Part shown: piece after piece, positions 59,961-64,000 of the stretch
How the letters are laid out: every line of letters begins with the position of its first letter
Position numbering within the stretch: position 1 is the first letter of the stretch
Assembly: GCF_024713945.1 (NCBI RefSeq)
Contig: NW_027461522.1
Location: 218,698-282,697 of the forward strand
Direction of reading: 5' to 3'
DNA: 64,000 nucleotides
Origin: Dermatophagoides farinae
Taxonomy: Eukaryota; Arthropoda; Arachnida; Sarcoptiformes; Pyroglyphidae
The notes under the pieces: model-generated
What the model saw: only the letters and a program-made list of their open reading frames with translations
Told to the model about the DNA's origin: nothing
The model's database searches: none
Translations under genes and position numbers: made by a program

Positions 59961-61138
59961 TCAGTAACTTTTATATGTGAGCCTGGCCAAAGCCACATTA
60001 AGTGCTAAGTCATCTGAGTTTTCTTCGCAACGTTTTTGGATGATTATCGAGTTTGGTATTTCCGGCTGAATCGAAATCAAATTGTATTTGAACCGCTCAA
60101 GTGTTGATTCGAATTCTTTTGAAAAAATTAGTTTTAATTTGTTTTTGTATATCATTTGATCGTAAGGGTTGATTTCTAAACAGTACGAATCTGTTTGGGT
60201 TTTACCTTCTAAAATACTCAATCCCAACACTTTGTTGTATATTTCAATCGATTCTTCCACTTTTTTTATCGAACTTTCATAATAATTGCTTAAACTCAAA
60301 AATTCTAAAACGCAAGTACAATTAATGACAAACATACCACTTTCTAACGCGTTCAATTGATCATTCAACGTAATAATAGTTTGCTCAGTTTGCTCTACGT
60401 TAGTCACAAACTGAGATTGAGCTTCCGTTTTTAATACCTATCGCAAAATGTATAGAAATACACATACCTCAATAGATTCCGTTATTTGATTGATCGAAAA
60501 AGAAATTCTGCTGTACTCTATTGTCATAATTAAATGTTGATTACTTACCTGCTTTGTTAGCTTCGATTTTGGCGTCTAAATCTTCTATTTCCTTAACTGT
60601 TCGAGCTTCCCGAGCTGAAAAATTATTAATACTCATTACTTACAAGCTCTATCATTTATTACTGTTTGGTATTGTTCTCTAAAAGATTCTATCAGCTTGT
60701 TAGGAATTTGCTCAACTATGGTAGTCAACAAATTGTCTTCATTCAACACCACATTCATAAATTTCAATATATTTTTTCTTGCGTTTAGCTAATTTTCACA
60801 TAAATTTATAAATAATTTTTTAATACCGAATTTATTCGACTTTTTAGAAAATTAGAATTGACTAGATTGCTTTCTTTATCATACGGATTGCTGTTAATTA
60901 TATATGTCATAACTGAACTTAGCTTAAACATAATTTCCAGAATCGTTGTTTTTTTTATGCTCTTCATCGTTTCAATTATGAAACAATAATTGTTTAGATC
61001 ATACCATAGCGCAATATTAAAATTTTCAAATTCAATAAAGTGAAAATTTCTCAACAGATTTTTTAAATCGAGCAATTTTACTTCACAACAATCAATTTGT
61101 TTTTCCCTTTCTTCTTGAGTTTTAATTTTTGCTTCCAT
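59961..61138 (-). CDS. Multi-exon coiled-coil protein with Spc25-like C-terminus (kinetochore candidate)
   Basis: The last exons are firm: 60549..60614, 60468..60517 and 59961..60437 follow an exon ending at 60644, with introns of 29 nt (60615..60643), 31 nt (60518..60548) and 30 nt (60438..60467). Donors are GTAAGT or GTATGT. The minimal gene starts at 60758 (235 residues). A weaker 38-nt intron (60789..60826, donor GTATTA) would join 60827..61138 in frame, giving 349 residues; otherwise that piece is a separate 110-residue gene. A coiled coil (KEIEDLDAKIEANKAEYSRI) leads to YNKVLGLSILEGKTQTDSYC and FKYNLISIQPEIPNSI. This fits the Spc25 globular pattern (kLGl-ie ... ffn ... P-i). A cag acceptor just before 61138 hints at another upstream exon. 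Confidence 0.55.
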
Positions 61139-61851
61139 TATCTGCGAAAACCCAAATAATAAGGAAGAGATAATTATTTCTTCGTTTACGGGCTTTTTAG
61201 GTAGATTTTTGTTGGTCTAAAACTTTTGACGTTTAACTAACCTACAAACGTTTGTATTAATGTTCCGTATGAATCTAATATATATATTTTACATAACATG
61301 ATAATTTACGTCCTAGAGCTATAAATGAATAATTCAAAAACTCTATACCTGTTTAACTCTGTTATCCACTTATATTATAGTTATCACTCGAAATATCCTT
61401 TGAAAATTACATAAAATAAAAATTTATATCGTAGCTTTTAGCAATTAAAATTAATTTATTGAGTTATATACTCTTAAAAGCGAGAAATGATTTTGACCTT
61501 AACTTGTATAAAGGTTTTACATTAATAATGCACAGTTTTCTTTATTTTGGCTGAAATAGTTTATATATAATTACAAAAGTTACTCGCTTATGTGTTATAA
61601 TACATTGTAGTAGACAATTTCAAATACGATCGTCATATCAAACAACGATTTTTTTCGCCTACAATTTCAAATATCAACTTTTTGAATATATATTACGTTT
61701 TATTGCTAGATCAACGTATGAACGTTGTCTATCTTGAAAGGAACAGATATTTTTAAAATTTTAAATATAATTTTAGCACATTCTTAAATGAGAATAAAGA
61801 TTTACTTTTGCTCTTGTGTGTGATGCTAAATAAATTTGTATTCACCGAAAT
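61139..61851. promoter_or_regulatory. Longest gene-free stretch, divergent
   Basis: 713 AT-rich bases between the start of the coiled-coil gene and the MFS transporter. It contains TATATATA-like stretches (61277-61286, 61561-61570). I see no ORF with coding character, no RNA gene and no repeat. An untranslated leader or upstream exons of either gene could lie here. Confidence 0.35.
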
Positions 61852-63193
61852 ATGAGCCAGCTTGTCGATAATTTGTTGCAAAAGATAGTTTTGGACACAT
61901 CAGCTCCGAATGTGAACCAGAATTTAATGAAACAATCTAAATCTGAAACTTATGAGAGATTAATAGTTATATGTATCATTTTAGGCCATATTGCTATCGG
62001 ATATTCAATGGGATCTACGAGTCCAATTATGGACGTTTTGACACAGACATTTTCGCTTAACAGTGCTCAACGTTCTTTAATTGGATCTTCAACACTAATT
62101 GGTAATGTTTTTGGAAGCCTTATAGGAGGATTTTTAGCGGATCAGTTCGGTCGAAAAAAAGCTTTGCTGGTTGCGTGGTATTTACTCATTATAGCTTGTA
62201 CAGGGCAGTCATTGTCGACCAACTTGGCAGTTTTTATTTTTTTTCGAATGTTTGCTGGATTTGTTACAGGAACACACTACAGTGGTATCACAACATACTT
62301 ATCCGAACAAATTGACAACAGTAAATTAAACAACATCATGTCCATTGCAGAACTTACTTTTTTCCTCGGAATATTTTTATCATTTGGTGCCGGTTTCTTA
62401 TTCAATGCTTTATTCAATGCGAACAACACTTGGAGGGCTCTGATATTTACTAACATATTGATTGTAGCTCCAGCAATTTACATTATGCACATGTACCTAA
62501 AAGAATCTCCTGTGTGGATAGCTAATCGCAAAGAAAAAAATACTAAACAAGATAACAATGATGAGATTTGTAACCTAAATGATTCAATCACATCCAAAAG
62601 AAACTTGTGGGCTATTACATTCGTATCAGTGTACTGGGCCGGTATTGCAAGCCCTTCTTATTGTGTAGCAGCGTTTTCCATTAGCATCATTAACAGTTTA
62701 CATCTTAAGTACTCCTCTTACCTAATCAATTCATTCATGGGATTTTTCGGAATTTTTGGAGTATTACTCGGAATGATGATGCTTAAACAAGTTGGGACTA
62801 AAAAAAACGCTACTAGTCAGCTTGTTTAGTACTGCAACTCCTTGTTATTACTCTCTTTGTTGTTACGTCTATCTAACAGCACAACTCTTCTTCTACAAAT
62901 TGTTTCAATTGCATTACTTGTGATGTACAACGTATCTTGCAATTTACCGGCTCCGTTATGTTTAATCTATCCTGCCAAGCTATTTCCTTCTTCAATCAAA
63001 GGAACTGCTTCCGGTATTTGTGGTATGGTAGCCAGAAATTTCTACTATTTTATGTATGTTTGCCTTAGGTCATGCCGTTGAGAAAGTAGAAACAAACGCT
63101 GTATTTTTATCAATCGCAGGTTTGCTTTACATCGTTTGTATAGTATGTGCATACTTAGCTCCTACTGATGGCTTTATTAAACCGAATTTATGA
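61852..63193 (+). CDS. Major facilitator superfamily transporter, frame broken in the second half
   Basis: The first 325 codons (61852..62829) are intact. They include TM1 (LIVICIILGHIAIGYSMG), the MFS loop motif GGFLADQFGRKKALLVAWY and later helices up to GVLLGMMMLKQVG. Frame then leaves the normal course at a run of eight A's (about 62798), where a TAG appears at 62827. The second half is spread over different frames: TLLVSLF, then NSTTLLLQIVSIALLVMYNV and LCLIYPAKLFPSSIKGTASG (62880-63050), then FALGHAVEKVETNAVFLSIA to the stop at 63193. YPAKLFPSSIKGTASG is the family's TM10-TM11 motif, close to SV2 and organic-ion/sugar carriers. Substrate unknown. It is a pseudogene, an uncorrected sequence or a frameshifted gene. 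Confidence 0.7.
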
Positions 63194-63566
63194 AGAATAT
63201 CAATCCAAAGAGAACAAAAAACCAGATAGAAACTAAAGCTTAGAGACGATACATTTTAAACAATTTTAAGATTAAATATTGACGCAGAATGCTTATAAAC
63301 ATTATTAACTAATGTTGTTATTAAACACTCCTCAAAAACCAGAGTATCAAAGTGCATAACTTGAGTTTATCAACACATAAAAATAATAAAAGAATGATTT
63401 AAGCTTTTTAAATAGACATTAAATTAGGTTATGAGTTGAAATGTAATTTTAGTTATTGTCGTGAAACATATTGAAAATCTTTTAGAAATAATTCTTAAAA
63501 ATTAATTAATATGTTGCTTAAAAAAATTTTCAATAATAAACAAATTGTAATTTAATAATTTCTAAA
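63194..63566. other. Intergenic spacer, AT-rich
   Basis: 373 bases after the transporter, with many A/T runs. No ORF, RNA gene or repeat is recognised. Confidence 0.35.
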
Positions 63567-63874
63567 ATGAGTATGATCTTTCGCTAGACACTGTCATTAA
63601 AAACTTCAAAAAAGAAAACAAACAACGAACTAATTTAAAAAAAAAATTCAAAAAAAAACAAGTCGCATCTAAAAATGTTAGCAAACCAAACAATTTCAAG
63701 ATTGCTCTACCTGTAATAATGTCTTTAGAAGACAATTTTGGCCGTGCTTCAATAAGCATTTTATCTCAGACTTCTTCACCCATAACAGATTTTAGATCAA
63801 AATGCTACAAACGTGTAATAGACAAAAAAAAATCCAAGAAATCTGCCAGTAATCGTGAAAACAAAAAAAAGTAA
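63567..63874 (+). CDS. Small lysine-rich protein, possible 17-nt intron after the start codon
   Basis: The open frame 63588..63874 encodes a very basic protein (KKKFKKKQVASKNVSKP ... DKKKSKKSASNRENKKK) but has no ATG at its start. A candidate start ATGA at 63567..63570, followed by a 17-nt segment (63571..63587) with GTATGA...TAG ends, restores frame and gives 96 residues beginning MNTVIKNFKKENKQ. The alternative is an internal ATG at 63719. The composition suggests a nucleic-acid-binding or nucleolar protein. No family recognised. Confidence 0.4.
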
Positions 63875-64000
63875 ACTAATATTCTAAGTTCAGAGACAAT
63901 TTTGCTTATTGTCTTCATTAGCGCAAGTTTTCTATTATGCGTCTAAAACAAATCTAATTCAATCGCTGATCGTTTTTTGGAATTCTTTCGACAAAAAAAT

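Noticed and set aside
62820-63060. Universal rule of +1 frameshift at every premature stop
   Set aside because: Applying it to the MFS gene leads away from the conserved YPAKLFPSSIKG frame, so stop-triggered slippage alone cannot explain that gene.
63562-63759. Minus-strand 65-residue open frame near the window end
   Set aside because: It is the complement of the lysine-rich plus-strand frame and is Phe/Leu-rich only for that reason.

Overview
This window is nuclear DNA of a compact, AT-rich protist, almost certainly an apicomplexan. The main evidence is an ApiAP2-type DNA-binding protein (43.0-44.2 kb), an enolase with the plant-like EWGW pentapeptide found in apicomplexan enolases, a GT27 polypeptide GalNAc-transferase with a lectin tail, and eukaryote-only genes (beta-tubulin, eIF3a, RRP5, eS24, eS26, an initiator tRNA). 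About 36 protein genes lie on both strands, usually 10-500 bases apart, with no transposon or virus. I cannot name the genus.

Layout. 0.1-3.1 kb: enolase and the histone acetyltransferase HAT1. 3.4-5.5 kb: a divergent formin. 5.9-13.6 kb: three neighbouring low-complexity genes of unknown function whose reading frames are broken many times; one carries about 34 copies of a 24-residue SSSSDDE repeat. 13.9-22.9 kb: Rab GTPase, a large helical protein, a Ulp1/SENP SUMO protease, a NIFK/Nop15-like RRM protein, a small coiled-coil protein, proteasome alpha5 and phosphopantetheine adenylyltransferase. 23.2-30.0 kb: GalNAc-transferase, a two-RRM protein and RRP5. 30.0-39.0 kb: lineage-specific genes, including a 1457-residue membrane protein with an internal tandem duplication. 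39.1-42.5 kb: initiator tRNA-Met, a DEAH helicase and a syntaxin. 43.0-49.9 kb: AP2 factor, XPF-type nuclease, an unknown protein, glycerol-3-phosphate dehydrogenase and eS24. 50.1-53.8 kb: two convergent predicted secretory hydrolases (M14 carboxypeptidase and class 3 lipase). 54.2-61.1 kb: eS26, eIF3a, RPC4, beta-tubulin and a coiled-coil Spc25-like protein. 61.9-63.9 kb: a frame-broken MFS transporter and a small basic protein.

The clearest genome-level signal is intron size. Eleven introns that I can place by restoring frame and family homology are 27-32 nt long, with GTAAGT/GTATGT donors and T-rich AG acceptors; one more is 106 nt. Several genes therefore begin upstream of where a simple open-reading-frame reading would put them (HAT1, Rab, RPC4, the RRM protein, AP2). 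Three weaker candidates would be 16, 17 and 38 nt. The second signal is the cluster of frame breaks at 7.6-13.4 kb and 62.8-63.1 kb. Most are single extra bases, while all the housekeeping genes around them are intact, including one with a run of 16 A's.
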